DNA of 64,000 nucleotides from Halanaerobiales bacterium. Its GTDB lineage: Bacteria; Bacillota; Halanaerobiia; Halanaerobiales; Halanaerobiaceae. The stretch spans positions 1-64,000 of the forward strand of contig JADQBT010000018.1 in the NCBI GenBank assembly GCA_016278485.1, in the 5' to 3' direction. Below are positions 1-8,750 of this stretch, one piece after another; the stretch's first letter is position 1, and the number at the start of each line of letters is the position of its first letter. Both the position numbers and the translations under genes were made by a program. The notes beneath the pieces are model-generated. The model had not been told where the DNA came from, did no database searches, and was given only the letters and a program-made list of their open reading frames with translations.

Positions 1-55
1 TTAATAATTACAAAAAGGGAGTCTTCTCTAAATCCAAAGGTAACTTGACACTATC
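1..55. repeat. 55-bp dispersed repeat, copy 1
   Basis: These bases match 38162-38216 at 54 of 55 positions (the only difference is G at 39 versus A in the other copy). The copy starts at the window edge, so it may extend further left. It ends 6 bases before the -35 element of the hydrogenase promoter. No open reading frame lies in it. It may be one end of a mobile element or a small repeat family; its identity is unknown. Confidence 0.85.
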
Positions 56-61
56 ATTTAC

Positions 62-90
62 TGGACATAATTTGTAAACTTAAGTATATT
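62..90 (+). promoter_or_regulatory. Promoter of the hydrogenase operon
   Basis: A -35 element TGGACA (62-67), a 17-base spacer and a -10 element TATATT (85-90) fit a sigma-A type promoter. The first gene starts 50 bases downstream. The bases TTTACTGGACA and ATTTGTAAA around the -35 region recur at the transketolase promoter near 25900. Confidence 0.6.
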
Positions 91-139
91 TTAATATAAT
101 GAAGTTAGCGTAGTAGTTTATCTTGAAGGAGGGTAACTG

Positions 140-382
140 ATGTTTTCAGTAGAAATTTGTGTTGGTAGCCATTGTTCACTAGTCGGTGCTTTAAGCATTC
201 TTGATGCACTGGAAAATTTAGCTGAAGAAAATCCAGGTAAATTTGAAATAAAGAAAATAAGTTGTACTGATAATTGTAAAGGAAATATTAATAATGTTCC
301 GGTTGTAAAAGTTGAAGATGAATTAATTCTTTCTGCAAAAAATCAAGTTGTACTCAGTAAGGTAATGGAGAGGCTAAAATGA
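140..382 (+). CDS. NuoE-like thioredoxin-fold [2Fe-2S] ferredoxin, hydrogenase partner
   Basis: This 80-residue protein has cysteines at 7, 12, 42 and 46, the C-x4-C ... C-x3-C pattern that binds a [2Fe-2S] cluster in the NuoE/HydC family. It is only the thioredoxin-like domain, without the N-terminal helical part of full NuoE. It overlaps the [FeFe]-hydrogenase gene by four bases (ATGA), so the two are probably translated together and the protein probably passes electrons to or from the hydrogenase. A strong GGAGGG ribosome site precedes the ATG. The family assignment rests on the cysteine pattern and context; the exact electron partner is inference. Confidence 0.8.
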   Translation: MFSVEICVGSHCSLVGALSILDALENLAEENPGKFEIKKISCTDNCKGNINNVPVVKVEDELILSAKNQVVLSKVMERLK

Positions 383-1875
383 GTCTAAAAGGTATTTATA
401 CAGATATAGTCAAAATTAGACGGATGGTTTTCGCTGAAGTTGCCAAATTAGCTTTATCAGATCAAGAAGAGGATGAATTTGATCAGATACCTTATAAAAT
501 TATAGATACGGAAGAGCCTACATATAGATCAAGTATTTTCAAAGAAAGAGCTATTGTAGCAGCTAGAGTTAGAATGGCTTTGGGTATGGACTATCAAGCT
601 CATCAAGAGCATAAATTATTATCTTCAAGTATTAGAGAATTTTTAGATAATGAAGATACCTTGAATACAAAGTTAGTGAATGTTATTCGTTTTGCTTGTG
701 AAAAATGTCCAACTAAAGCTCATTATGTAACAGATAATTGTCGTAAATGTCTTGCTCACCCTTGTAGTATAGTCTGCCCTGTAGATGCAATTACAATTGC
801 GGAGAAGAGAGCAATTATTGATCAAGAAAAATGCATTAATTGCGGTAAGTGTAAAGAAGCATGCCCCTATAGTGCAATAGTTAAGTATGAACGACCTTGT
901 GCGGCAGCATGTGGGGTTGATGCTATTGAAAGTGATGAATATGATCGGGCGAAAATAAATCATGCTAAATGTGTTAGCTGTGGCCAATGTATTATTAGTT
1001 GCCCATTTGGAGCAATTGCAGACAAGTCTATGATTTATCAATTGCTTAAAGATATTAAGAAGGGTTTAGATTTAAGGGCAGTGATAGCCCCTTCTTTTGT
1101 TGGACAATTTGGACCATTAGTTACACCAGAAAAAATCATTACTGCTTTGAAAAAAATTGGAATAACTGAAGTAAGAGAAGTGAGTCTGGGTGCAGATGCA
1201 GCCTCACTCCATGAAGCTGAGTTATTTAAGAATTGCATACCAGAAAAACAGCCTTATCTAGGTACATCTTGTTGTCCTTCCTGGACCTATATTTCTGATA
1301 AGCATCTACCAGAAACTAGAGAATATATTTCAGAATCTTATTCACCAATGGTTGTATCAGCAGAATCGGTTAAAGAAGGTAATTCAGATAGTAAAGTTGT
1401 TTTTATTGGACCATGTGTTTCTAAAAAATTGGAAGCTCTTTCTGATGAGGTAAAAGACCATGTTGATTATGTCATTACATTTGAAGAATTGGCAGCAATC
1501 TTTGTTGCAGCAGATATTGAGTTAACTCAGATTGATGAAGAAGAGGGAATCTATGATGCCTCAAAATTTGGACGAGGTTATGCCAATGCAGGCGGAGTAG
1601 CTGCTGCTATTCAAGAGAATATGCAAAAAATATATGATCAAAAAATTGATTATGTGAAAGCAGATGGATTAGCAGAATGCAAGAAAATGCTAATTAAAGC
1701 TAAGCATGGTCAACTTGATGGTTACTTATTAGAAGGTATGGCTTGTCCAGGTGGATGTGTAGGTGGACCAGGAACATTATTAGCGACCAGAAAGGGAGCT
1801 AGAAATGTAGCTGAATTTGCGAAACGGGCTCCTTATAGATTTGCTGGTGAGAATGAAAAATTAGGTGATAAATAG
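379..1875 (+). CDS. Monomeric [FeFe]-hydrogenase, group B type
   Basis: Cytoplasmic enzyme that interconverts protons plus reduced ferredoxin with H2. The N-terminal half carries several CxxCxxCxxxC clusters (for example [12 protein letters not shown] and [12 protein letters not shown], roughly residues 150-215). The H-cluster motifs follow: TSCCPSW near residue 296, [10 protein letters not shown] near 344, and [14 protein letters not shown] near 452. The 498-residue length and these motif variants resemble the group B1/B3 monomeric family, not the NAD-linked trimeric enzymes. It sits between a NuoE-like ferredoxin (4-base overlap) and a ZIP transporter (1-base overlap). Maturases HydEFG are not in this window. 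The subgroup is inferred from motif form. Confidence 0.92.
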   Translation: MSLKGIYTDIVKIRRMVFAEVAKLALSDQEEDEFDQIPYKIIDTEEPTYRSSIFKERAIVAARVRMALGMDYQAHQEHKLLSSSIREFLDNEDTLNTKLVNVIRFACEKCPTKAHYVTDNCRKCLAHPCSIVCPVDAITIAEKRAIIDQEKCINCGKCKEACPYSAIVKYERPCAAACGVDAIESDEYDRAKINHAKCVSCGQCIISCPFGAIADKSMIYQLLKDIKKGLDLRAVIAPSFVGQFGPLVTPEKIITALKKIGITEVREVSLGADAASLHEAELFKNCIPEKQPYLGTSCCPSWTYISDKHLPETREYISESYSPMVVSAESVKEGNSDSKVVFIGPCVSKKLEALSDEVKDHVDYVITFEELAAIFVAADIELTQIDEEEGIYDASKFGRGYANAGGVAAAIQENMQKIYDQKIDYVKADGLAECKKMLIKAKHGQLDGYLLEGMACPGGCVGGPGTLLATRKGARNVAEFAKRAPYRFAGENEKLGDK

Positions 1876-2681
1876 TGGATAATGTGTTAATTGCATTTGC
1901 TTTAACTCTTTTTGCTGGTTTGTCAACAGGTATAGGTAGTGCATTAGCTTTTTTTACAAAAAAAACGAATACTTCTTTTCTCTCGGTAGCACTAGGTTTT
2001 TCAGCCGGTGTAATGATCTATGTATCATTTGTAGAAATCATTGTAAAGGCAAGAGAATCTCTAACTACTGCTTTAGGAGCTACTGGAGGAGAATGGGCTA
2101 CGGTGGGTTCATTCTTTTTAGGTGTCATTATTATTGGTATTATCGATAGATTTGTACCAGAATTTGAAAATCCCCATTCAGTTAGGGATCCTAATGAAAT
2201 AAAGGAATTAGAAGCAAATGAAGTAGAAGATTCTAATTTACTAAGAATGGGTATGTTTTCAGCACTTGCGATAGCTATTCATAACTTTCCAGAAGGACTA
2301 GCAACATTTGCTTCTGCGCTATCTGACCCTACTCTAGGTCTATCAATTGCTATTGCAGTAGCTATTCACAATATCCCTGAGGGTATATCTGTTTCAGTGC
2401 CAATCTATCACGCAACAGGTGATAAGAAGAAAGCCTTCTTATATTCTTTTCTTTCTGGTCTGGCAGAGCCATTAGGGGCTGTGATGGGATATTTTGTTTT
2501 TAGATCTTTTTTTAATGATTTAACCTTTGGTATTTTATTTGGGAGTGTTGCAGGAATTATGGTCTTTATTTCCATTGATGAACTGCTGCCTACCTCTAGA
2601 AAATATGGTAAGGGACATCAGATGATCTATGGTTTTATGGCTGGTATGGCTGTGATGGCCTTAAGCTTACTTTTGTTTTAA
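1875..2681 (+). CDS. ZIP family divalent metal transporter (ZupT-like)
   Basis: Membrane importer for zinc, iron or similar divalent metals. The 268 residues contain about eight hydrophobic segments and the two family metal-site motifs [10 protein letters not shown] (about residue 136) and [10 protein letters not shown] (about 165). A short charged loop before the first motif is typical. It starts with GTG inside the hydrogenase stop codon (TAGTG), so it is probably translationally coupled. The genetic link suggests metal supply for the iron-rich hydrogenase, but the substrate cannot be read from sequence. Confidence 0.88.
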   Translation: MDNVLIAFALTLFAGLSTGIGSALAFFTKKTNTSFLSVALGFSAGVMIYVSFVEIIVKARESLTTALGATGGEWATVGSFFLGVIIIGIIDRFVPEFENPHSVRDPNEIKELEANEVEDSNLLRMGMFSALAIAIHNFPEGLATFASALSDPTLGLSIAIAVAIHNIPEGISVSVPIYHATGDKKKAFLYSFLSGLAEPLGAVMGYFVFRSFFNDLTFGILFGSVAGIMVFISIDELLPTSRKYGKGHQMIYGFMAGMAVMALSLLLF

Positions 2682-2792
2682 GATTAATTGGTCTAAATTG
2701 AAACTAAGTTTAAAAAATAAGTTTAAATAATAAACTTGAATTAAATGGCTAATTAGCAGGAATTTCTAATTATGTATAGAATATAAATAATA

Positions 2793-2900
2793 TACCTCTG
2801 AAGTTCTGTCACCTAAGGACCATTACCCTGGTTTATGGAGTCAGGACCACTGGGTTCAGACGAGAAATTGCTGGGCCTCCCATGTTTGGAAAGGAGATTA
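2793..2900 (+). ncRNA. Moco/Tuco-type (molybdenum or tungsten cofactor) riboswitch
   Basis: The leader of the AOR gene contains GTCAGGACCACTGGGTTC and GCTGGGCCTCCCATG, which resemble the conserved core of the Moco RNA motif as I remember it. A hairpin ACCA-ttaccc-TGGT and a CCTG...CAGG pairing lie on the 5' side. The compact linker between the core halves could indicate the tungsten (Tuco) variant. ACCTC at 2794-2798 can pair with GAGGT at 2910-2914, inside the ribosome binding site, suggesting control of translation. Placement before a tungsten-pterin enzyme is typical. A covariance-model search was not possible here. Confidence 0.7.
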
Positions 2901-2921
2901 AATTTAAAGGAGGTATTTATA

Positions 2922-4730
2922 ATGGGTAAAATTTACGAATATTCAGTTTTACGTGTTAATTTAACTAATGGTGAAATTTCTAGAGAAAATATTGCTGATG
3001 AGAGGGTTAAGAAGTTTTTGGGTGGTAGAGGTCTGGGCTCAAAGATTCTTGCTGATGAAATTGACCCAACGATTGACCCCCTTAGCCCTGAAAACAAACT
3101 TATATATGCATCAGGTCTTTTAACTGGTACTGCTGCATCAACCGGTGGACGTTATATGGTAATTACCAAAGGTCCATTAACTGGTACTATTGCAAGTAGT
3201 AATTCTGGTGGCTTTTTTGGAGCAGAGATGAGATTTAGTGGAAATGATATTATCATTTTTGAAGGCAAATCAGAAAAACCAGTTTATTTATCTATTAAAG
3301 GTGAAAAAGTAGAGCTTAAGGATGCGACAAATCTTTGGGGTAAAAAAGTAAATGAAACAACTGATCAACTTCAGGCAGAGTTTGGTAATGATCAAGCCCG
3401 AGTTAGTTGTATCGGTCCTGCTGGTGAAAATCAGGTTCTTTTTGCCTCGATTATGAATGAAAAGCATCGTGCTGCGGGAAGATCAGGAGTTGGAGCAGTA
3501 ATGGGTTCTAAGAATCTTAAAGCAGTTATTATTAAAGCAGATGAAAAACAAGTTGAATATTATAAAGATGAAATGATGAAGGTTGTTAAAAAGCAGACCA
3601 AGATGTTAAAAGAAGATGGAGTAACAGGAGAAGGTCTGCCAGCTCTTGGTACAAAAGTATTAGATAATATTGTTAATTCAACAGGATTATATCCTTCAAG
3701 AAACTTTCAAAAGTCAACTTTTGATGCAGTTGATGAAGTTTCTGGAGAAGCACTTGTTGAAAAAGGTTATCTACAGAGTAATAAAGGTTGTTATGGGTGT
3801 CCAATTCGTTGTGGTCGGGATGTAAAATTACCTAATGGTCGTAGTGGAGAAGGACCAGAGTATGAATCAGGTTGGGCATATGGTGCTGATTGTGGAGTAG
3901 ATGATTTAAATGCTGTTACAGAGGCTAATTTTATTTGTAATGAGCTAGGATTAGATACTATTACTGCAGGTACTACAATTGCATGTGCAATGGAACTTTA
4001 TGAAAAGGGATATATTGATAAAGAAGAGTTAGAAAATGGTCCTGAGTTGAAATTCGGATCCTCAGAAGCAATTCTTTATTATACAAGACAGATGGCATAT
4101 CGTGAAGGAATTGGTGACAAATTAGCAGAGGGCTCATACAGATTAGCTGATTCTAAAGGTCATCCAGAACTTTCAATGAGTGTGAAAAAACAAGAATTAC
4201 CTGCTTATGATCCACGCGGTGTGCAGGGACAAGGACTGAACTATGTTACTTCTAATCGTGGCGGTTGTCACGTACGTGGTTATATGATTTCTCCAGAAGT
4301 ACTAGGAGTACCTGAAAAACTTGATCCACAAGAATTAAAAGGCAAACCAGAGTGGGTTAAAATATTCCAGGATCTAACTGCGGTAATTGATGGTATTGGC
4401 ATGTGCCTCTTTACTTCTTTTGCGCTTGGTGCAGATGACTATAATGAAATAGTAAATGCGGGTACAGGATTTAACTATACAACTGAAGAATTACTTCAGG
4501 CAGGTGAAAGAATTTATACCTTAGAAAGACAATTTAACTTAGATGCAGGCATTGAACCTGTAGAAGATATATTACCAGCTAGATTCACAGAAGAAGCTAT
4601 TTCTGACGGTCCACAGAAGGGTGTTGTTTCACACTACAAAGAACTTCTTCCTGAATATTATCAATTGCGCGGTTGGGGTGAAGACGGTAGACCTACTGCC
4701 GAAAAACTTCAGGAACTAGGCCTGAAATAA
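2922..4730 (+). CDS. aor: Tungsten-containing aldehyde:ferredoxin oxidoreductase
   Basis: Oxidises aldehydes to acids, or the reverse, with ferredoxin as electron carrier, using a bis-pterin tungsten centre and one [4Fe-4S] cluster. Cluster cysteines appear at residues 290, 293 and 297 (CYGCPIRC) and about 495 (GMCLF), close to positions known in archaeal AOR. The DPRGVQGQG and SNRGGCHVRG segments are family landmarks. The length of 602 residues is normal. The ATG at 2922 follows AAAGGAGG; an upstream in-frame ATG at 2835 lies in the riboswitch and is rejected. MoaD-like and MoeB-like genes follow at once, and control is likely by the leader RNA. Confidence 0.93.
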   Translation: MGKIYEYSVLRVNLTNGEISRENIADERVKKFLGGRGLGSKILADEIDPTIDPLSPENKLIYASGLLTGTAASTGGRYMVITKGPLTGTIASSNSGGFFGAEMRFSGNDIIIFEGKSEKPVYLSIKGEKVELKDATNLWGKKVNETTDQLQAEFGNDQARVSCIGPAGENQVLFASIMNEKHRAAGRSGVGAVMGSKNLKAVIIKADEKQVEYYKDEMMKVVKKQTKMLKEDGVTGEGLPALGTKVLDNIVNSTGLYPSRNFQKSTFDAVDEVSGEALVEKGYLQSNKGCYGCPIRCGRDVKLPNGRSGEGPEYESGWAYGADCGVDDLNAVTEANFICNELGLDTITAGTTIACAMELYEKGYIDKEELENGPELKFGSSEAILYYTRQMAYREGIGDKLAEGSYRLADSKGHPELSMSVKKQELPAYDPRGVQGQGLNYVTSNRGGCHVRGYMISPEVLGVPEKLDPQELKGKPEWVKIFQDLTAVIDGIGMCLFTSFALGADDYNEIVNAGTGFNYTTEELLQAGERIYTLERQFNLDAGIEPVEDILPARFTEEAISDGPQKGVVSHYKELLPEYYQLRGWGEDGRPTAEKLQELGLK

Positions 4731-4733
4731 ATA

Positions 4734-5015
4734 ATGTCTATCAAAGTCAAGTTTTATTCTTTATTCCGTATCAATTTAAAATCAGCTGGGACTGAATTTG
4801 AAGTTGAACAACCAGTAGTTATTTCTCAAATAATCAAATGGCTTGATGAGGGTTATGAAGGATATTTTAGTAAAAAACTGTTAGATAAAAATGAAATTCG
4901 GCCTGGCTCAATCATACTGGTTAATGGGAAAAATGTACTTCATTTAAATCATCTGCAGACAAGAGTAAATGATGGGGATACTGTCACACTTTTTCCGCCT
5001 TCAGCAGGGGGTTAA
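4734..5015 (+). CDS. MoaD/ThiS-family sulfur-carrier protein
   Basis: A 93-residue beta-grasp protein ending in AGG, the C-terminal Gly-Gly that is adenylated and thiocarboxylated in MoaD and ThiS. It lies 3 bases after AOR and 3 bases before a ThiF/MoeB-type activating enzyme, so it is most likely the sulfur carrier for pterin dithiolene formation for AOR. Its core (IKWLDEGYEG, LVNGKNVLHL, GDTVTLFPPSAGG) fits MoaD better than ThiS. MoaE, the usual partner in molybdopterin synthase, is not in this window. Confidence 0.85.
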   Translation: MSIKVKFYSLFRINLKSAGTEFEVEQPVVISQIIKWLDEGYEGYFSKKLLDKNEIRPGSIILVNGKNVLHLNHLQTRVNDGDTVTLFPPSAGG

Positions 5016-5018
5016 ATA

Positions 5019-5690
5019 GTGGATATATTTCAAAGACAAAAACCATTATTCTCAAAGTCAGAATCAGACAAATTGCGCCAGATGTGTGTTTTAATAGCTG
5101 GTGCAGGTGGTCTGGGCACTCATCAAGCCCAACAATTACAGCGTATTGGTGTAAAGAAAATTTATCTTTACGATTTTGATACGATTGAACCTGGAAATCT
5201 GAACAGACAGATTTTTTATGGACGTAATGATTTGGGAAAAAGCAAAAGCGAGGTTGCCGGCCAGAGATTAAAGGAGTTTAATCTGGAAACTGAAATAGAA
5301 GTAATTAATGAAAGAATAGAAGTTGATCTTAAACTGCCAGGAGAGATAGATTTAATCTTCGATGCACTTGATAATTTTCCAGCCCGTTTCAAGCTGGAAG
5401 AAATAGCCTGGCGAGAAAGTATTCCTTTAATTCATGGTGGAGTTGAAGGCTGGTTTGGCCAATTAACTACTATAATAGCTGGTAAGACAATGAAACTTGT
5501 AGATATTTTTGCAGGTGGCCAAAAAGAAACTAAAGCAGCAGTCTTTTCGCCAGTGGTTTCAACTATTGCCTCAATGCAGGTGCTGGAAGGTGTTAAAGTA
5601 TATTTAGATAAAAACCCGCAATTACTTAATAAAATTATGTCAGTAGATCTATTTAATAATCAGATAGATTTAATTGACTTAAAAAATTAA
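5019..5690 (+). CDS. ThiF/MoeB/HesA-family adenylyltransferase
   Basis: An E1-like enzyme that adenylates the C-terminus of a ubiquitin-like sulfur carrier, here probably the adjacent MoaD-like protein. The nucleotide-binding GAGGLG loop is at residues 28-33 and the substrate-binding DFDTIEPGNLNRQ stretch is around 52-65. The usual pair of zinc-binding CxxC motifs is absent; only Cys23 is visible. At 223 residues it is a short form. It starts at GTG, 3 bases after the MoaD-like gene. It is the last gene before a strong terminator. MoeB versus ThiF cannot be settled by motif alone; context favours MoeB. Confidence 0.83.
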   Translation: MDIFQRQKPLFSKSESDKLRQMCVLIAGAGGLGTHQAQQLQRIGVKKIYLYDFDTIEPGNLNRQIFYGRNDLGKSKSEVAGQRLKEFNLETEIEVINERIEVDLKLPGEIDLIFDALDNFPARFKLEEIAWRESIPLIHGGVEGWFGQLTTIIAGKTMKLVDIFAGGQKETKAAVFSPVVSTIASMQVLEGVKVYLDKNPQLLNKIMSVDLFNNQIDLIDLKN

Positions 5691-5730
5691 AGGAAATGCG
5701 GTTTACAAGTTTAATAAAGTAATTAAGTGA

Positions 5731-5765
5731 AAAAGCTAGTGCATGAAAATAAGCACTGGCTTTTT
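5731..5765 (+). terminator. Rho-independent terminator after the AOR operon
   Basis: AAAAGCTAGTGC (5731-5742) pairs with GCACTGGCTTTTT (5753-5765) with one G-T wobble and a ten-base loop, followed by a T run. It closes the aor-moaD-moeB unit. Confidence 0.88.
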
Positions 5766-5799
5766 ACTTGATTAATAATAGTCTAGGGAGGTTAATTTT

Positions 5800-6399
5800 A
5801 TGGAAATTATTGGTGTGTCAGGTTCAGCAAGTAAATCTGGCAAAACAACATTTATTAGTAAATTATTGAAAAATACTAAATACTATACTGGTGTAATTAA
5901 AACTTCAGTTAATGAAAATTTAGCTGATTATCTGGTTACAACCGATCAGAAGCTAATAAATAAGGCTGGTACTGATACTGCTCGCTTGAAAGAAAATGGG
6001 GCAGACCGAGTTGTTCTATTAAAAAGTTCACCGTCTGATCTACCACAAGCATATCAAATGGCCCGGGAATTAATTGGCGAAGTAGAGCGACTCTATATAG
6101 AAGGAAACAGTTTACTTAGTTATTTAAATCCTGATTTAATTTTTTATTTAAAAAATGGTGAAACTGAAAAAAAGTCGGCTCAGATAATTAAAAAAAGAGC
6201 CCAAATTTGGATTGAAACTACTAATTTATTTCAAAATAAGGAATTAAGTAATTTACTATTTAAATTTAATGTGAAAGCTTTAACTTGTTACCAGGCTCAC
6301 TTGCTAGCAGATTTGTTAACAAGACCGATTCCAGAAATTGGGCTGTTAATTGATAAATCAGATATTAAAGTGAAAAAATGCCAGTTAGGATTGTTTTAA
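5800..6399 (+). CDS. MobB-like P-loop protein, pterin cofactor biosynthesis
   Basis: A 199-residue protein with an N-terminal nucleotide-binding loop GVSGSASKSGKTT (about residues 5-17). The loop is two residues longer than a standard MobB loop, and the position that is usually Gly or Ala is Ser. The rest (IKTSVNENLADYLVTT, LLKSSPSDLPQAYQMARELI, LYIEGNSLLSYLNPDLIFYL) follows the MobB layout, but the usual metal and GTP motifs are poorly kept. It lies 12 bases before moeA, supporting a role in cofactor maturation or delivery. It could also be a more distant P-loop GTPase-fold protein. Confidence 0.6.
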   Translation: MEIIGVSGSASKSGKTTFISKLLKNTKYYTGVIKTSVNENLADYLVTTDQKLINKAGTDTARLKENGADRVVLLKSSPSDLPQAYQMARELIGEVERLYIEGNSLLSYLNPDLIFYLKNGETEKKSAQIIKKRAQIWIETTNLFQNKELSNLLFKFNVKALTCYQAHLLADLLTRPIPEIGLLIDKSDIKVKKCQLGLF

Positions 6400-6411
6400 G
6401 GAGGAGATTTA

Positions 6412-7656
6412 ATGGGAGAATTTCTTGATTTAATAGATACGGATGAATTTTCAGCATTAATTAAAGATAAAATAGCAATTAGAGAAAAAAAGACAGAGAT
6501 AGTACCATTTATAAAGAGTCGAGGCAGAATTTTAGCAGAGAATCTTAATTCACCTGAAGATTTACCTCCTTTTAGCCGTTCCTCGGTTGATGGATATGCA
6601 GTCAAGTCAACAGATGTAGCAGGAGCTTCTGAGTCTATGCCGGTTTTTTTAGAAAAAAATGGGGAAGTTGCTATGGGAAAGGAAGCTAATTGTGAGGTAG
6701 AAACAGGCACGGCAGTCTCAATACCCACTGGAGGAATGCTACCTGAAGGTGCTGATGCAATTGTAATGGTAGAGTATACAGAAATGATTGATGATCAGTT
6801 AATCTCGATTAATGGTCAAGTAGCACCAGGTGAGAATGTTATTAAACAGGGAGAAGATATTAAGGTTGGTCAACCTGTATTAAAAAAAGGGTGTAAAATT
6901 TCAGCTAGACATATTGGTGCAATGGCAGCTCTGGGAATTTGTGAAGTAGAGGTCTATAAACGTCCCCAGGTCGCTGTGATTTCAACAGGTGATGAATTGA
7001 TAGATCCAAGAAAAAAACCTGCTCATGGTGAAATAAGGGATATTAATAGTTATACATTAAAAGCAATGTTGGAAGAGATTGGAGCAGAAGTTTATGTGGC
7101 AGGCATTGTTAAAGATCAGCCTGCGGAACTAGTAGCAATGTTAAAAGAATTGCAAGAATATGATTTAATTCTTATTTCAGGTGGTAGTTCTGTTGGTCTT
7201 AAAGATATGACAATAGATGTGTTAAACAGTCTGGCTAATCCTGGAGTGTTAGTACACGGAGTTGCGATAAAACCAGGTAAACCTACGATCTTTGCTATGT
7301 TGGATAATCAACCTGTTTTTGGATTGCCAGGTCATCCTGCTTCAAGTTGGAATGTAAGTTATCGTTTTGTAAGAGAAGCAGTAGATATACTTTTGGCAAA
7401 AAAAGAATTTGACTTGAGTTTGCAGGTTAACTATCGGAGTGCAATTTTAACCAGAAATATTGAATCTGATCGGGGCAGGGAAGAGTATATACCAGTTTCA
7501 CTAAATAAAGATGGAGAAAAATTACGAGCAACTCCCATTCCGGGCAAATCAAGTTTAATTACTATTTTGGCTGAAGCGGATGGCTATCTAGTTGCAGAGC
7601 GCTATCAGGAAGGTTTTAATGAAGGTGAAAGAGTTAAAATTATAGTCTATAATTAG
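6412..7656 (+). CDS. moeA: Molybdopterin molybdenumtransferase MoeA
   Basis: Inserts molybdate or tungstate into adenylated molybdopterin. The 414 residues show the ordered MoeA domains: N-terminal PPFSRSSVDGYAVKS (about residues 58-72), the MPT-binding core with VISTGDEL (about 188-195) and ISGGSSVG (about 258-265), GLPGHPAS (about 303-310), and a C-terminal beta domain. No MoaB or periplasmic-binding domain is fused. The gene follows a clear GGAGG site and the MobB-like gene. Metal choice (Mo or W) cannot be predicted; both AOR and a Mo-hydroxylase are near. Confidence 0.95.
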   Translation: MGEFLDLIDTDEFSALIKDKIAIREKKTEIVPFIKSRGRILAENLNSPEDLPPFSRSSVDGYAVKSTDVAGASESMPVFLEKNGEVAMGKEANCEVETGTAVSIPTGGMLPEGADAIVMVEYTEMIDDQLISINGQVAPGENVIKQGEDIKVGQPVLKKGCKISARHIGAMAALGICEVEVYKRPQVAVISTGDELIDPRKKPAHGEIRDINSYTLKAMLEEIGAEVYVAGIVKDQPAELVAMLKELQEYDLILISGGSSVGLKDMTIDVLNSLANPGVLVHGVAIKPGKPTIFAMLDNQPVFGLPGHPASSWNVSYRFVREAVDILLAKKEFDLSLQVNYRSAILTRNIESDRGREEYIPVSLNKDGEKLRATPIPGKSSLITILAEADGYLVAERYQEGFNEGERVKIIVYN

Positions 7657-7688
7657 CAATAATATTGTGAAATTAATTTTGAGAAAAC

Positions 7689-7717
7689 TTGACTAATGGT
7701 CGAAAATTTGATATAAA
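7689..7717 (+). promoter_or_regulatory. Promoter of the fab operon
   Basis: TTGACT (7689-7694), 17-base spacer, TATAAA (7712-7717). The -35 region forms an imperfect inverted repeat, TTGAC-taatg-GTCGAA, that could be an operator. It does not match the FapR consensus well. Confidence 0.6.
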
Positions 7718-7750
7718 TTATTTATATAAGGAAAAAGGAAGGTGAAGATA

Positions 7751-8743
7751 TTGCGTAGAGCAACAATTACTGGCAATGGTAAATACTTACCGCCAGAGGT
7801 AATGACAAATAAAGATATTGAAAAAATAGTTGATACATCAGATGAGTGGATTAGAAGTAGGACAGGCATTGAAAAGCGGAGAATAGCTGCTGATGATATG
7901 ACAACTTCCCAGATGGGATATTTGGCAGCAAAGGAAGCTTTGGAAGATGCTGACTTAGCTCCAGAGGATCTTGATCTTATCATTGTGGCTACCGTTACAC
8001 CTGATATGATCTTTCCAGCTACTTCCTGTATAATTCAGGAAAAGCTAGGAGCAAAGAATGCTGCTGCTTTTGATTTGGAAGCTGGTTGTTCTGGTTTTGT
8101 CTATGGTGTAAGCGTGGCTGGTCAATTTATTAGTTCAGGTATGTATGATAATGTACTTGTAATTGGAGTTGAGACTTTATCGAGAATCACTGATTGGGAA
8201 GATAGAGATACAGCAGTACTTTTTGGTGATGGTGCTGGAGCAGCTGTTATGCAGTCTACAGAAAAAGGTGGATTTTTGGCCTATGATCTTGGTGCTGATG
8301 GTGCTGGTCAAGATGCATTACATGTCCCAGCCGGTGGTACAATAAAACCAGCTTCGGAAGAGACTGTTAAAGACAAATTACATTTTATCCGGATGGAAGG
8401 CAATACGGTATATAAATTTGCTGTGAAGAGAATGGGTAAAGCTTCTTTGGAAGTTATTAAGAAAGCTGGACTGAAAAGAGAAGATATTGATCTTTTAATT
8501 CCCCATCAAGCTAATACACGTATTATTGATGCAGCGGCACGTCGTTTGAAGCTTTCATCTGATAAGGTTTATGTCAATTTACCAGAATACGGTAACACTT
8601 CAAGTGCTTCGGTACCGATTGCACTAGCAGAAGCAAAAGAGAAAGGCTTAATTAAAAAAGGCGATATAGTAGTTTTAGTTGCCTTTGGTGCTGGTCTAAC
8701 TTGGGCTTCAGCAGTAATTGAATGGAACGAGGAACGGGGGTAA
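7751..8743 (+). CDS. fabH: 3-oxoacyl-ACP synthase III (FabH)
   Basis: Starts fatty acid synthesis by condensing an acyl-CoA with malonyl-ACP. The catalytic Cys (EAGCSGFVYG), His (PHQANTRII) and Asn (EYGNTSSASVP) are all present in order. The N-terminal TSDEWIRSRTGIEKRR is the family CoA-binding region. I choose TTG at 7751 because AAGGTGA ends five bases before it; the in-frame GTG at 7742 overlaps that site. The protein is 330 residues, the usual size. It heads a fabH-fabD-fabF unit with an 8-base gap to fabD. Chain-length preference cannot be read. Confidence 0.95.
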   Translation: MRRATITGNGKYLPPEVMTNKDIEKIVDTSDEWIRSRTGIEKRRIAADDMTTSQMGYLAAKEALEDADLAPEDLDLIIVATVTPDMIFPATSCIIQEKLGAKNAAAFDLEAGCSGFVYGVSVAGQFISSGMYDNVLVIGVETLSRITDWEDRDTAVLFGDGAGAAVMQSTEKGGFLAYDLGADGAGQDALHVPAGGTIKPASEETVKDKLHFIRMEGNTVYKFAVKRMGKASLEVIKKAGLKREDIDLLIPHQANTRIIDAAARRLKLSSDKVYVNLPEYGNTSSASVPIALAEAKEKGLIKKGDIVVLVAFGAGLTWASAVIEWNEERG

Positions 8744-8750
8744 TAATTAA

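Noticed and set aside
41-73. TTGACA at 45-50 within the 55-bp repeat as a promoter
   Set aside because: In copy 2 the matching -10 position is ATGATG, so the repeat by itself does not carry a full promoter; the TGGACA promoters outside the repeat are better.
673-1041. A 122-codon antisense frame in the hydrogenase gene
   Set aside because: Cys/Thr-rich shadow of the ferredoxin clusters on the other strand; no ribosome site.
2835-2921. N-terminal extension of AOR starting at ATG 2835
   Set aside because: It falls in the conserved leader RNA; the ATG at 2922 has a strong ribosome site and gives the standard length.
7689-7704. FapR operator before fabH
   Set aside because: The inverted repeat TTGAC-N5-GTCGAA does not match the longer FapR consensus, and no fapR gene is adjacent.
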